A stretch of DNA of 64,000 bases from Sphagnum compactum (lineage: Eukaryota; Bryophyta; Sphagnopsida; Sphagnales): the NCBI GenBank assembly GCA_965153455.1, contig OZ234495.1, forward strand, positions 7,622,875 to 7,686,874. The letters run 5' to 3'. Below, one piece after another: positions 1 through 12,648 of the stretch. How positions within the stretch are numbered: the stretch's first letter is position 1; the number at the start of each line of letters is the position of its first letter. The notes beneath the pieces were generated by a model, which did not search any database, was not told where the DNA came from, and was given only the letters and a program-made list of their open reading frames with translations. The position numbers and the translations under genes are program-made.

Positions 1-801
1 AAGGAAAAGGAGTAATGAAAAAAAATTCAACTCATAAAATGTGTGTTTTTTGTTTCTTCGCTTTGGACCCCTCCTACTTTCAAAGCTTCTAACTTCTTAA
101 TTTTAAACAATTCAAAGTGCTATAGGAATGTCACCTTTAGTTTTACAAATCATCTTTGAACTCTAATAGCAATAGAGTAACATACTATGAATTTTTTGGG
201 TGTTTGGGAGGTAGCCTTTGTAGTATTTGGTGGTTTGTTTTTTCAAGTTCTTGGCCTCCTTTACTTTGGGGGCTGTAATTTTCTCATTTCTAATCCATTT
301 TTTCAATTTTTAGTGTGTTAGATGCGCCAAGAGGATGGGTACAAGTTTTGTTTGGACACTAGAAACAACAGAGCCCTCCCCTTCGATCTGGCCTGCCTTG
401 AGTGCTTAAATGTTCGGTCACCAGCTGATCTACCGTACACCACCTTTCTCACAAAATTGGAAAAACATAAAATGCAGAAGTGTCAAAAATAAAGTTCAAA
501 TACTTGAAAACAGGTGAAATGTGTTTGCAAGTATTTGATGTTTTTTTTCAAACACCTCAATATTGATATGGTGAACATTTTAATATTTGTTTTTTGGTTA
601 ATGGAATTTGTTTTCATAGTTAAAATCATCTTCAACCCCTAAAAAATGATATAATTTTTGGGAATACTTCTCAAATATTTTTTCAAGTCCATATGATATG
701 ACACAAATTACTTTGAAAAGTTATAGGGAGATTATAAATGCTCATAAAAAAACTAAAAATTTCATTTGTTTAAAATGCTAGAAAAAAAAAATTTTAAAAG
801 A
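1..801. other. AT-rich intergenic DNA, no gene seen
   Basis: No open frame with recognisable protein similarity, no RNA gene and no tandem array. Long A and T runs and scattered stops in all frames suggest old non-coding DNA. Confidence 0.6.
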
Positions 802-1060
802 TTTATTTTGGAAATTTTTTAATTCACATCTTTTTTGGTTAAATTCACACCCTTTCCTGTGACAAGTCTCACTTTGAATACGTGGAAGGACGCAAGTGTG
901 GGGTCTGTGGTCAATCAGGGCACAACTCGAGAACTTGCCCGTAGAAGTAATTGAACTGATAAAGGAACATACTCTTAAAGTTTAATCTGCATAAAATCGG
1001 ACGCGCAAAGGGTGTGAATTTAACCAAAAAGGGTGTGAATTTAAAATTTTCCTTTATTTT
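802..1060 (+). mobile_element. Small MULE-like non-autonomous element with zinc-knuckle remnant
   Basis: Two 46-bp terminal inverted repeats (810-855 and 1007-1052) match at 42 of 46 positions without gaps, and both start GGAAA. The 8-bp sequence TTTATTTT flanks the element on both sides (802-809 and 1053-1060), as expected for a target-site duplication; hAT elements make 8 bp and MULEs 8-9 bp. The ~150-bp interior encodes, on the plus strand, CGVCGQSGHNSRTCP followed at once by a stop (897-944). This is a CX2CX4HX4C zinc knuckle of the kind found at the C-terminus of MULE transposases and in some plant 1R-MYB proteins. I infer an internally deleted MULE keeping the tail of its transposase, or a Pack-MULE-like capture. 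Confidence 0.7.
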
Positions 1061-2338
1061 TTTTCATATTTTCAGAGAGAAAACAAGATAACAAATATGT
1101 ATAATATATTTTGCTTGCACCCCAACATGCGTTACATACATTAAATATAAATGATATTATTTGCATTTGTATCAATGATATTTATGATACATTGATTTCT
1201 ACATAATTTCATAGTCTTCTAGATCTTTGTAAAGAAGATTGGCAAATAAATGTGTTCTAGAATATTTATTAAGAAGTATTGCATAAAGGCTTTTAGCACT
1301 TAGTATATTTACCCAATGAGCCTAACATTGAACATCACCTTCAAAAGAAAAATGGCCATGTATATGGCAATTATTACGAGCAAGAAATTTGAAATGCCAC
1401 CATCAACATGAATGTTTCCCATAACAACATACATGCTCAACATGAGAGGAAGTTGTATGTTTTGGTGCCATTATACAAGTTCATGTTTAAAGAACATATT
1501 AAATGAATTAACATTATATAAATTTTCAATTTGTTTTGACTTGGATACAAAAATGTGTTGCTTTGTTATGCAAGATATTTTGTGACTATAAACTTACATG
1601 TCTTATATAATTATTTTTCAACAATATGCAAACATCTATTTGTTTTTATTTTTCAATTTTGTTTCAATTATGTTTAGTGACTTTTGTATGTTTCCACATA
1701 TACACGATTAGGGGTTCAATGAATTGATTAATGTTCCTTGCCACAAAATATTTATATTTTGACCCCCATACATGCAATGCTTTCTAATACCAAAACATGA
1801 ATGAATATATACCTAGACATGTGAACTCATCAACATATTCATATGAAACACGAACATTAGAAAGTGATGCCACCAATGTACATACATGATGAAGGCACCC
1901 ATCCATCCATCCTTACCTTGGTTTACTTACTTGACATTGGAAGTATGAACTCATGAAGCATGGCAAGTAGAAGACCGTAATAAATAGACATGCAAAGTGG
2001 GACTTATGCCAACATGGGTTTTGCAAAGTATAATATTGTTGAAAAAACAATTACCTATTTTCATTTTTGTATTTCTCATAAATGGAGTTTTCCTATAGAT
2101 AATTCAAAAAAATTGCTCGAAACATGATAAATGTATCCAACAAACAAGATTTGAGACTAACTATGAACTCCATTGTGGAAGAATGCATACAATTGATGTT
2201 TGGTGCAAAACACAAACAACTCCCTTTCAATTTTTATGTGTATTTTGAGGGATCTCCCCCAATTAGAAGAACCCTAGGGCATTATGTCGGGGGGAGCTCC
2301 CCAACTTTAATGTTCCCACGTTCCAATGGAAATATTTC
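1061..2338. other. AT-rich intergenic DNA upstream of TERT
   Basis: No gene recognised. A 76-codon open frame at 2124-2354 has no family signature and is likely chance. Base composition turns GC-richer from about 2340 towards the TERT start. Confidence 0.55.
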
Positions 2339-2460
2339 ATGGTTGGTTAGCTAGGGAACTGGAACCCAACAGAAAACTGTTTCGTGACCACTTTCCATCC
2401 ATCCTTCATGGTCTGCACTGGTGGGTGCTGCTGCTGGTTCGTTCACTCTCTGGCCACACT
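2339..2460 (+). repeat. Element shared by TERT and histone H4 upstream regions, copy A
   Basis: About 115 bp align with 42144-42255 upstream of histone H4, with long identical blocks such as CCAACAGAAAACTGTTTC, CATCCATCCTTC and TTCACTCTCTG and only short gaps. The copy ends about 260 bp before the TERT start codon. It could be a dispersed repeat or a shared promoter module; sequence alone does not decide. Confidence 0.7.
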
Positions 2461-2478
2461 GTCGCACACAGGGAGCCC

Positions 2479-2600
2479 GTTCATCATCGACGAAGGCATT
2501 CATTCTCTTGTGGACGATAATCATCATCTAATTTAAGCCGGGGGGCCCGTTCATCATCAACGAAGGCATTCATTCTCCTGTGGATGGATGATAATCATCC
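2479..2600 (+). repeat. Direct duplication in the TERT upstream region
   Basis: Two ~50-bp copies (about 2479-2526 and 2547-2600), each starting CCCGTTCATCATC and carrying GAAGGCATTCATTCTC and ATAATCATC. They lie 120-240 bp before the TERT ATG, in likely promoter or 5' UTR sequence. No TATA box is evident nearby. Confidence 0.75.
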
Positions 2601-2717
2601 TGCAGAGTGCTCTAGGCCACTGCATCTGGCCGTTGAGGGCGATGACTCTTGTGCCTGCTGCTGCTGCTGCGGCGGCGCAAGCGAAGCTCTGTTTTCCTCT
2701 GAGAGCTTGCCGCAAGG

Positions 2718-5700
2718 ATGCGAACTTCCGGGCCCGTTCGACCTCCGCGGGTGTTGATCACTGTCTACGGATCTCGTCTGCAAACGCTCCATCGCCTTCT
2801 GCTGAGTCTTTTGAGCTCGCATTTTGGTCCTGATGCAGTTGGAGGTGAGAATCGGGGGTTGGTCAGAGATGGTGACAGTGCGGACTACGTTTCCTTTCTA
2901 GAGGACAGCTTTGCTGTTCTGGCGGAGAATGCGCCTCCGATTGGTGCAGTTTCGCTGCGTCAGCGCTGGAGCCAGCAACAGGCATGTCTGCTTCTTCTTC
3001 CCTCTTCTTGCAAAATCTGTTTTTGAAGTCATTTGTTATTCTTTGTAGTGCTTTTGGATGAATCGGAGAACAAGCAAAACCAACAAGCAGAACGCCTTTT
3101 GAGTCTTGGAGGAGCCCAGGAGATTTGAACTCGTTCTTGCAGCATGCATTTGGATCGTTGAATCAATTGCTGCATTTGTCATATTCTTGTTGTTTCCCTG
3201 CCTTCCCCCCCCCCCCCCCCCTCCTTGCATTTCTCTTTGCATTGAACTGCTTTTTCAGAGAATTGCTGCAATTAAATCCTGAACAAGAAATGAAAGGTGT
3301 GTCAATGTCTCGATTTTCTTTGCATTGAACTGCTTTTCAGAGAATTGCTGCAATTATACCCTGAACAAGAAATGAAAGATGTGTCTTGTCTCGGTTTCTT
3401 TGCATTGAACTGCTTTTTCACAGAATTGCTGCAATTAAATCGTGAACAAGAAATGAAAGATGTGTCAATGTCTCTGTTCTCTTTGCATTGAACTGCTTTT
3501 TCAGAGAATCGCTACAATCACCAAACCCTGAACCCTATGTCTCAAACTAGAAGTGGCTGGGTTGTTGGCACAGGTGGTGGAGAGAGTAATAGCGTTACAA
3601 TTCCGACAGGAAGGGAACCCTGCACATGTCCTCTGTTTAGGCTACCGCCAGGTTTCCTGCTTCCCTCATTTGATTCAATCCCTGGCTTCTTCTACATGTG
3701 CAAACGATTTTGGTTCAATCGCTGTTACATTAAGCATGACAGAAGCTTGGAAACTATGCAGCTTCGACCAACAGCATCAAGAAGGCAGCAAGGATCAGCT
3801 CCCCAAGGTCTAGAATGCAAATTCCCTAACATAGCCATGGAGGTTGTGAACTCGCAATCTTGGGTGACTCTACTTTCTCGCGTAAGGGAAATCTCAAACC
3901 CTGTTCTCCAGAAAGCATTAAGGATTGCTCCAGTGACTTCAGGATCAGTTTGTGATTACTCTAAAGAAAGCTCCATGCAGGTAGGGGACGAGACAATGCT
4001 ACATATCCTGTCACATTCAGCCATATTCGTACCTCTTCCCAATCACTGCTTTCTACAAGTGACAGGCCTGCCTTTTACAGTGACAGCATCTTTTCAAAAG
4101 CAAATCATTCAGGCTACACTCACTTCCAGAATTGGATGGAAGGGGAAAAAATTCCAATGTCAAAGAATTGGAGATCAAAGTCTGAACACTGGAAATGATG
4201 GCTGCCCTGAATTTGCAGTTTATGGAGCTTGTCAGGAAGATGACAAGAAGGCTGGCAAAGATTCTGAGGAACGTTTGGACTGTATGAGCAAGAAGCAGTG
4301 TGCAAAGAAGAGGCAACTGGAGCTAAACACAGTCTTTCTTGACTCTCCATTGACACAAACTCTCCGCTCACAACGAAAAAGGAAGGGTTCTAAGACTGCT
4401 GAGTGTAGTAGCTCTGGGGGTGAATCTCAAGTACCTAAGAGGATTAAACTCACAGGGTCTGATGAGCCAATTCATTTCCCCAGAAATAAGCAAACAGTTG
4501 ACTCTGTTTATGTGTTGCGGAAAAGAAGGGCAAAAGAGATTGCCACGGGATGTAAGAAACCAAGTGTATCTCCAAGTTCTACAATATTCAGGATGAAAAG
4601 GGGAAATCATTTACCAGAGTCTCGAGATTCAGGTAAAGTTCAGAAACATGTGAAAAAAGGAGGGGATCTGAAGACCAAAGAAGTCGGTTCAGCACATGGC
4701 AGAATTCATGAACTAACTGCAGGTTTTTCCTCCGAGCTATTGTGTTGCTCAAAACAGATAGGTTTCTCGGAGTGCTTGCAAGAGTGTGACACTGTGCCTG
4801 TGTCAAGTGAAGGAAATGTTCATGGTGTATTGAGGTCAAAAAAACAACTAAGACCTTCTAGCTGGCAGAGGCGGAAGGCTCGGATGATGGAACTGCCCAT
4901 CCCTGGATGTCATATGAAAAACATGGAGGCTTTAACTGAGATATGTCCTTCCACAGCTCTTGACAACAGCACAAGTGTCTATTCTGATGGAGGTGTGAAT
5001 AGTATCCTTTCTCAAGCCAAATTCTGTAAGCTACTCAACTAGTGGCTGACAGGGAAAGGACAAGTGACATCATTAATCTTTGAAGCTTCCTTTCAACAGA
5101 GATATTGGTGTGAATAGCTGTCAAATGGATTACAGGAAGTGCAGTTCTTGACACCATAATAAGCCACAATTCTAGCCAGTGGACATTACATCTATCTTAG
5201 CTGCTAGATATAGGATGAATAATTCTTGGACCATGGCCTTGGGATTTGTTGAATCGTCAGTTGGCTTTATCAATGTGTTTGCAGCATTCAAGAATGATGG
5301 AAGGTCACCAAGTCCCACAGCTGAGGCTTGCACTTCTGGTCATGCAAAACTTTGTGACTCTCTGGAAAGATCATCTTGGGATGACAGAATACCCTACCAC
5401 ACACAGGACAGGGGTTTAAGGTGTAGGGCTTCTCAGTGTGCAAACATGGCAACCAAAGGTAGTGCTGGTGACCTTGGCAGCAAGAAGGCCATTGGAGCCC
5501 AGCTTGGTACAAGCCCAATTCTGGGTCCTTCTTGCAGGGTGATTGATCGCACACCAATTTTCTATAACTCATCTTTTGCTTGTCATGCAGGGCTTCCTGC
5601 AAACCGTATCCTTTGATCCATAGAGCCAATTTTCTGTTTCACACTTGAGTCTGTTGAAGTTCATCCACAGATTTGTCCTCTCCACTCCTTGCTCTCTCTT

Positions 5701-8700
5701 CTTGTTGATGTGCAACTGTTTGCAAATTTGCATTTGCTGAACAAAAGATATGTCTGGAGACCTTCACTTTGATCAAAGACATTCTCAACAAAACCACACC
5801 GAGTGATACAGGAATGTCCAACCTATTTGCTGCAATTTTTAAGACACAAAGCACATCAGGAACATGCTCTTCACCTTGTCCAGAAACTGTACAAGATCTG
5901 TCAGGTGGCAGAAATAAAGACTGGTTGGTCAAGTAAGTGTACAACAGACTGCATTCCATGGTCTGAGTTGCTGAGTTATGCATATCCTTTCCTGTTTGTA
6001 GAATGTCATAGTCAAATCTGGATGTGTTGTTTCCATTCTTCCCTTCCTCGCCTCAAATTGTTGTCTAACCTGGTCATGTTGCTGGGACCCTATAGTGATA
6101 CAAAGAAGCTTCTGAGAAGGATGGTGTGTAATGCAAGGCACTGTGGTTATGCTCGCCTTTTGCACCGCCACTGCCCACTTCCTTTTCAATTTTGGCCCTC
6201 CCAGGCTGTACAACATGGTTTGGCTGCAGAGATTCCCTCAATGCCCAAACAGCAGGTCCTATTGCCTTCCTTGAGTTTACTCATAATACGTCTTACCTTA
6301 ACTACCTGCTGTTTCTAAGCTGCTAAAACCAATCTAGCTTAGTTAAAAGAAACACATCACTTTCATCCCCAGCAAATGACTTCCTGAAATTTTTTGGAGC
6401 TCAATGTGTGGAGGATGGTCTTGAATGCTTAGCTCCTCTGATCATAGATGGATATTTTCAATTGCATATGTTTCCTAACTTTGGTGGGAACTTGTTTCCA
6501 ATTTGTTTCTTGCTGGCAGAGTATGACACCTGAAATAGAACATGCCAGAGTGCTGGAAGAAGGATATGCCACACAAGAAGATGACATGGACATAGACTTA
6601 ATCTCTTCTATAAACATAAACCCTGCAGAGTTGGGTGAAACACAGTCTCCAGGACAAGATGTGCATGGTGGGCAGTACACTGTAGACAAATCAGCAAACA
6701 AACTAACAAACCCAGGAAACCATATTGAGGAAGGTCAATTTTTTTCAGGGACGTCAAATACGAGAAAAGGTGGGCATGGAGCCCTGAGATCAAGCCAGAG
6801 AAGAGCAGTCAGAGCATGCTCACAACATAAAAGTGCTGCTGATGAAGGAAGACAAAAAGCAGGATGTCATGATGAAGCTATGGTTCCTGAGCTAATAACA
6901 TGCTACACAGAACATAGACAAGTGGTAGCATTTTTGTGGGCTGTATGTCGAAGCCTGGTACCAGAGGAGTTTCTGGGTTCAACCCATGCTTGGAGAAGTC
7001 TTTGTCATAGCATTGCCTGCTTTGTCAGCCTGCGGAGACATGAAACATTTTATGTTCAACATATTCTCAATAAGCTTCAGGTGAAAGGTTTCCTGTGGTT
7101 CAATATGAGAAGGTGTTTTCCAGAGAAGCCAACTAGGAATTGTAGAGAATCACATGTGGCAAAGCAGAGTGAGAAAGGTAGGCAAACTTCAGCTAGGGAA
7201 AGAATGACATTTGGGCAAATGATGCTTGAAGACTGGCTTCATTGGTTTTTTGCCAGCCTTATTGTGCCACTTATTCGGGCACACTTCTATGTCACAGAAA
7301 GTGAACATCACAGGCAGAATATTCTGTACTACCGCAAACCTGTGTGGTCCAAGATCCAGTCTCTGGCCTTGAGAGGGCTCATGTCTACTAGCTTCACAAA
7401 ATTGAGCCCAACTTCAGTTGCTGCACTGTTGCAGAAGAGAGCGTTTGGGTTCTCTCAAATTCGGCTTCTCCCAAAGCACAATGGTGTACGACCCATCGCA
7501 AATCTGGGCAATCCCTCCAAGTGTGCACTTCATGTAAAGGCAGAATCGCAACCTCGTAGCTTCAAGGATATTTTTGGGTCCTTCCAAATCTCAGGTCAGA
7601 ATTCAAGGGATGGGTTCAAAGATTATGCAGCTGATCTGCAGCAACCCAGTCCAAAGAAAAAATCCTCCAAAACTGGAAAGAAACATTTGAGATTTTATTT
7701 CAAGTCCATCAATTCTGTTTTAAAAGATACACATCTTTGCCTCAAGTACGAACAAGGTTGTTGGCCGGAAGATCTGGGTTCATCAGTCTTTGGTTACAGG
7801 GATGCTTACATCAAGCTTCTTCCCTTTGTTATGAAAATGAAGGCTACACCAGGAGGAGTGCCACCTTTATACATGGCTGTCTGTGATATATCAAAAGCAT
7901 ATGATACTATCCAACAAGAAAAGCTTTGTGAGGTGGTCCAGGATTTTGTCCGCTCACCTCTATATGTGGTCTCACGCTATGCCTCCCTCTTCCCTACTGT
8001 GGGTGCTCTTAGAGTTGCCTATGAACGGGTATGCATGCGCTCTGATCACCCTCTCAATTTCCTCAACTTCTCAATGGACGTGACAGCAAAGCATTCACAC
8101 TCTATTGTGCATGACCAGGTACATGGACATTGCTCCATCATAAAGTTCAAGATTAAGATTCAATGCTCAAAGCCCTTCTGATGTGAACAATTGATCTTCA
8201 AGTTTGATGCTTATACCATCACTTGTACCGTGTACTGAGTTGAATTTCTTGCACAGTTTGGGTGAGGTCCTTGGACTAAATTTCTAGTTGATCTGCAAGA
8301 GAATGCACATCTGTCCTAGGTGCTTCAACTGTGAAAGCCACAAAGCTCAGGTAGTTTGAAACTGCCTGGAAAACATGATTTTCAGTGGTCACTTGGAAGA
8401 TTGCAGACCTGCTTGAGAGTTGACCGTGACTCCATGTGTATCAGTTTTTTCTTCCAGGCTTTAACAGTGCATGATGCATGCAGGCGGTGGTCACACAAAT
8501 GATGCAAGAGCAAGTTGTATCACTGGTAAAGGAACATGTGAAGAGAAACATAGTGAAGGTTGGGTCAAAGTATTATCAACAAAAAGTTGGGATTCCTCAA
8601 GGCAGTGTGCTATCATCTCTCCTGTGTTCACTTTTCTATGGCCATCTTGATACACACATTCTCTTACCTCTTTTGCAAAGTTCTGACACTGAAATTTCAA

Positions 8701-10380
8701 AGGGGTGTCCAGATCTGCAAATAGGTCATGAGATTAACATGCCTGACAAAGACAAAGATATGGCAATCTCTGGTATTGGAGCTATGAATGTTAAGCATGC
8801 AAAGTTTTTAGAGGCAGAAGCAGAGGGGATGCTTTATTTGCTGCTGGGCAGGCAAAGCATCTCAGACAACACAAACTCATTGGCAGCAGCACCTGACAAA
8901 AACCCAGAAGCAGGAAAACCTGCAGCTAGTGATTGTATACTTTTGAGGTTTATTGATGATTCACTATTCATATCCACTTCAGAAAATATGGTGGTGAAAT
9001 TTGTGGAAACCATGCACAAGGGCTTTGCTGAGTATGGGTGCCATGCCAACCGAGGCAAAACAGCAGTCAGCTTTGATTTAGAGCTCACTGATGGGCAGGG
9101 GAAGAATGTGAAAAATGTTTATATGAGTGATGATGGAGCTTGTTTCATGCGCTGGAGTGGCCTACTGATAAACTGCCGCACACTAGAAATTCAAGCAGAC
9201 TATACCAGGTACTAATTGGGACTCTGTTCAGCAGCCTGCATTATGGTTGTGTGTAATTGCAGATGTGAGTGGGCTTGGTGTGAAACAATTGTTGTACTCT
9301 GGAATTGCATGCTACTTTTTACAAATTAGAAACAACCAGATGCCTCTTAGCATCAACTTAAAGGCACTTCTGCAGTTCAAAGATCCAAGAAACTGGATGT
9401 TGTGTGTTGCTATGCTGAGTATTGCACTCATGAGGATCAGTCTAATATGCTTTATGCACCTATTAAGTGTTGGTTTCAAGGATCCATTGCTAACTGGTTT
9501 GAGTCACTTCTGTGTCCATACTTGCAAGGGTACAGGTTAGAGCTTTTGGTTTTTACATAAAAAGATTGTTGGGCTAATGCAGATATTGTGGGGAGCACAT
9601 AAAAGGGACACTGACAGTGATAAGAAAAAGGAATCCAGGAGCACAAGTTCCACATAAGCTGTGCCATTTTATGCGTGCAAAGTGCCATCCTCTACTTTAT
9701 GACATCAGGATCAATTCACCATCTACAATCCGTCTCAATGCATTCCAAGCATTTTTGCTGTGTGCTATGAAGCTCCATACATACCTCCAGTGCCTTCCCC
9801 GATCAGCCCCCCATCATCCCCACTTCCTTTTCCAAGCTATTGTTGGCTCCTTTAGGTAACAGACCTCCAAATTCTTTAGACTTGTAGTCCAGTTAGAACT
9901 TTCCAGGAAGGATATTGACTCAGCTCATTGTTTGTTGTGGCCACTTTTAGTTGCATCCTTGTTAGTAGTCACAAAGAGTTCAGAGCTCAGGCATGGAGTT
10001 TTGAGGCTGTTAGATAAGTAAAGGTGCATCAGGGATTTACTGTCTACATAGTGGTTTAGGTTAAGGGCCTCAGCCAACAGTCAAACAAACAAACATGAAC
10101 TTGTCAATATTGCAGGTACATGTATGGACTCTTGAAGCAAAGAATGCGAGCAACTGAAGCTAATGTGCATATGGCACTAGAAGTGAAGGAAGTGGAATGG
10201 CTGGGACTTGTAGCATTCCTCAAAATGTTGCAAAGGAAGCAGTCACAGTACCGCATACTTATCAGCTTACTCCAAACCAGGCTTCACAAGTCCAAGTATG
10301 AGACCATGCATTCCTGCCCTCATCTGTTATCGGCTGTCAGTGATGAAAGATCATCCATGTTCAAACACATTTTTTACTGA
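2718..10380 (+). CDS. TERT: Telomerase reverse transcriptase, 11 exons
   Basis: Catalytic subunit of telomerase, which copies the telomerase RNA template onto chromosome ends in the nucleus. Exons as I read them: 2718-2981, 3574-3651, 3762-3881, 3981-5025, 5201-5605, 5779-5932, 6096-6255, 6520-8118, 8484-9208, 9583-9855, 10116-10380; the phases close to 1695 codons plus stop. The TEN domain lies in exons 1-4, followed by a long basic linker (PKRIKL, LRKRRAKE) and then the TRBD (GLPANHILNK across exons 5/6, EHRQVVAFLWAVCR near residue 872). Next come motif T (NILYYRKPVW), motif 2 (LLPKHNGVRPI), motif A (CDISKAYDTI, Asp ~1198), motif B' (VGIPQGSVLSSLLC), motif C (LLRFIDDSLF, Asp ~1433/1434), motif E (RWSGLLINCRT) and the C-terminal extension. 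It is much longer than Arabidopsis TERT (1123 residues) because of the linker and RT insertions. The starts of exon 3 (3762 or 3789) and exon 5 (5180 or 5201) are uncertain. Intron 1 appears to have a GC donor. Confidence 0.93.
3235..3520 (+). repeat. Tandem repeat (~82-bp unit) in TERT intron 1
   Basis: Three full copies and one partial copy start at 3235, 3318, 3398 and 3481 with CTTTGCATTGAACTGC. Every copy carries a pyrimidine-rich stretch ending CAG or CACAG, so each contains a decoy 3' splice site upstream of the true acceptor at 3573. A run of about 17 C lies just before the array (near 3207-3221). Confidence 0.85.
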
Positions 10381-12640
10381 TACTAATACAAAATATTGGC
10401 TCTGTTTCCTGTAGTTGCACCCCTTCTCTCATTTACTACTGGAAGGTGCTTAACAGGAAAGTCAGTCTTGAGATCTTGCTCACAGGAATGCTTGTATCTA
10501 TATGGTGTCATTCTCAAGGAGTTTAGGCATGTTGGTTAATGATGGTTTGAAATCTTTGTAATAAGGAAACTGTAGGATAAAAAGAGTGGGCAAATCTTAT
10601 TATGTGACATTGAGTTCAGGGTTTAACAGGGAGGATGCTGATGTGTGAAGCCATGATGCTAGGGAACAGTTCCAGGGGGGCAACTGTCTCCACACAATCA
10701 TGCTTGGCTTTGGTTGCTCATCGAATTATAGATGACACTTTAGTGAATGGTTAAGCCTTGGCATTCTCAAAATAAGGGGCGGAGGACAAGGCAGTAGCTG
10801 CGTCCACGATCCCTCCCACTTTTAAGGAATAGGCATGATATGCCTCCTCTTTCCTAGAAGGGAGTAAATTTCTCTAAGTGCTTGACATTATGTCAACTTT
10901 TGCACACCTTGAATGTTTTGTAGCTTTGTACGGCATTATCGTTTTGTTGTTTTTCTTTTGATGTAGGAATGATGCACAGCTTGACTGTGTTTCAGTTCAT
11001 AACAAATCTTTTCTCTTTCTTCTTCCAACCATTACCCACCACCATTGTTATTTGAATCATTCAAAATAATGGGGTCTTAAGTATGTCTTTCTAGGTATTC
11101 AGATTGGAGTGGAATGTTTTGCATGAAAATCTTATTATAATTTAGTTTCCAACAAGGCAATTCATTAGCAATTTTTGCATGTGAAAAGCTGGTTTTTTTA
11201 TATACATGGTTTGCCTAACATCTTACCAAACTTGATCCATAGTTTTTGTGTAGAGTAAAACCTTGGGAGCAAAGTAATTGACCTAATAAAAATAAGATTC
11301 CACTACACACATGTGGGAGGGCCCATTATATGAGCCTACCTTTGTTTATTACTACAAGGGATAAAGTCTTGGGAGTAGGGTACCTATGCTTTGAACCTAT
11401 AACATGTAAAGATAAATGAAATATGTAATTTCGGGTGAGGGTTTGGAGTGATAATTAAGTAAATTTTGGGTAAATTTGAAAAATATGACATAATTAAATT
11501 ATGGAATGAATTGTTCTTTAAAAGTTGAGCATAATTAATCCAAGTGATGATTCAAGTTTTAGAAGTTGAACATATATAGTTTGTGCGATGACTCACTTGA
11601 TGAGGTTGAGTTGTTGGAATAGAATTGACAATTTAAAATTAAACTACTCATACTTTATGGATCGTAAAATTTAATTGACAATTTAAGCTTGGGTGACTCA
11701 CATTTGATGAATCACATGGTGAATCATTGAATTAAGATGAAACTATATTTTTCGCATAATACTTTTGAAAATTGCTTGTTAATTTACATTGTTACATTGT
11801 ATTTAGGGGTTGTTTAGCTTATGATGGAGAACAAGAAAAAGGAATTTGATGTTTACAAATGAAGTGTTGATGATATCCCAATAAAACTTGGAGTTTTCAT
11901 GTTGAAAACTTGAAGAGTTGACAAAGAAATTCATGAATAGGTTGTAAGGACGTAGCATGCATCTTTGTGTTTATTAATTTGTCACACAATTTATGATTTT
12001 TGGTTAATGGAAATTAAATTCAATACCTATTAGTTTGGGTTTAAAAACATAGAATCTCATGGATATGTAATATCCTCTGTCTGTGAAACCTATTTCAGCA
12101 AAAATTCGATGGTAACATATTGAATCCAACAAAAAATTTAATTTGTCTTTCCATGGCCTTGTGCTCTAAGATGTTGTTGAAGGTTTTTTTTCAACGTCAT
12201 GGCCCTCTGCTTGTATTTTCTCTTTTTTTTTTATTAATATTCCAAATAACTCCAACTACCATTAATATTAATCCAATTGTAAACGATGCCTTGTGTGACA
12301 AGTGAGATGCAAAAACAAGTTTAGAGTCAAAGAAAACAATTCATAATTATGGATGTCATGATACTTTTGCACATGTTGAATCACTGTATGATTTCCATGG
12401 TCACTTGTTATACTTCCTCGATCCAATTCTTTTCATTATCACATGATTTTGGAATGAACAAACTTGATTACACTGACAATAACTATCACACCTTAATATT
12501 ATAATCTATGACAAATTCTAATGTGAATTATTCTTGACAATTGGAGGGACATATACTTGGGTCCTAACAATGGAACTAAAAAGATGTATAAACAAATGAA
12601 TTTCATGGACCAATGAAATGTATGTAAATTTGTTACACAC
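10381..12640. other. TERT 3' flank and AT-rich intergenic DNA
   Basis: The first few hundred bases are probably the TERT 3' UTR. Further on there is AT-rich DNA with no recognisable gene or array. Confidence 0.5.
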
Positions 12641-12648
12641 CCATATTT

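Noticed and set aside
3125-3491. Open frames in the TERT intron 1 repeats
   Set aside because: They lie within an intron and reflect the ~82-bp repeat.
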